NCBI GenBank assembly: GCA_028817755.1
Contig: JAPPPA010000252.1
Span: forward strand, 1-6,416
Source of the DNA: Gammaproteobacteria bacterium
GTDB taxonomy: Bacteria; Pseudomonadota; Gammaproteobacteria; JAPPPA01
Direction of reading: 5' to 3'
DNA length: 6,416 bases
Below, one piece after another: positions 6,264 through 6,416 of this stretch. The notes beneath the pieces are model-generated. The model was not told the origin of the DNA, searched no databases, and saw nothing but the letters and a program-made list of their open reading frames with translations. How positions within the stretch are numbered: position 1 is the first letter of the stretch; the number at the start of each line of letters is the position of its first letter. The position numbers and the translations under genes are program-made.

Positions 6264-6416
6264 AAACAGTATTGGTGATCGCAAATCGAACCTTTGCTTT
6301 ATCAAACTCCAGATACGGATTGATAAAAGAGATAATCGAATCGGGGGAGCGGGTAGTAGTGATTGCGTCATTAGACTCTTGTTCACGTGAGCTCGCCAAA
6401 CTAGGAGTAATTTTGA
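6260..6416 (+). CDS. Probable GT-B glycosyltransferase, N-terminal fragment (runs off the right edge)
   Basis: The first 52 residues are present. MKTVLVIANRTFALSNSRYG gives the first beta strand and loop of a GT-B N-terminal domain. LIKEIIESGERVVVIASLDS then gives the helix and second strand, followed by RELAKLGVI. This is the usual opening of glycosyltransferase family 4 enzymes of the ANRTFAL type found in O-antigen and capsule clusters. The start ATG follows GGGGGTTGG and overlaps the stop of the small upstream frame as ATGA. The catalytic C-terminal domain lies outside the window, so donor and activity cannot be judged. An epimerase or other Rossmann protein is less likely, because there is no GxxGxxG motif. 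Confidence 0.7.
   Translation, partial: MKTVLVIANRTFALSNSRYGLIKEIIESGERVVVIASLDSCSRELAKLGVIL

Noticed and set aside
1..6416. CRISPR arrays, tRNA or rRNA genes, phage or toxin-antitoxin genes
   Set aside because: No regularly spaced repeats, no clover-leaf or rRNA signatures and no such protein families were seen on either strand.

Overview
The window reads as part of a surface-polysaccharide (O-antigen, capsule or exopolysaccharide) gene cluster from a Gram-negative bacterium, most likely a beta- or gammaproteobacterium. That placement rests on the gene mix (family 2 and family 4 glycosyltransferases, an AsnB-type amidotransferase and a small SAM methyltransferase) and on two IS3-family insertion-sequence remnants of types common in those classes. 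Nothing in the sequence fixes the genus.

Layout, left to right. Positions 1-396 (minus strand) hold the N-terminal 132 codons of a class I SAM-dependent methyltransferase that runs off the left edge; it probably starts at a GTG behind a good ribosome binding site. Positions 397-2121 contain no intact gene. They hold a hairpin and possible promoter for the methyltransferase (419-452), a probable orphan IS end (500-530), a minus-strand orfB remnant of an IS407-like IS3-family element (about 536-1343, two premature stops, no orfA), and a plus-strand remnant of a different IS3-family element (about 1344-1962, orfA frameshifted and interrupted by a stop, orfB reduced to a stub). Each remnant carries a nine-C run at its left edge. 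Positions 1963-2121 are unassigned leader DNA.

From 2122 to the right edge a compact plus-strand operon follows: a family 2 glycosyltransferase (2122-3051), a family 4-type glycosyltransferase (probable TTG start at 3048 overlapping the previous stop, to 4145), an AsnB-type glutamine amidotransferase (4157-6112), a possible 52-codon ORF that overlaps both its neighbours (6105-6263), and the start of another probable glycosyltransferase (6260 onward, cut by the edge).

Working together, the two or three glycosyltransferases would add sugars to a lipid-linked or nascent glycan at the cytoplasmic face. The amidotransferase would supply an amide or amino modification, or asparagine, and the divergent methyltransferase may methylate a sugar or the chain end. 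These substrate roles are inferred. The IS debris between the divergent halves suggests the cluster was assembled or rearranged by transposition. I see no clear evidence of a wholly new system; the least explained item is the small ORF at 6105-6263.
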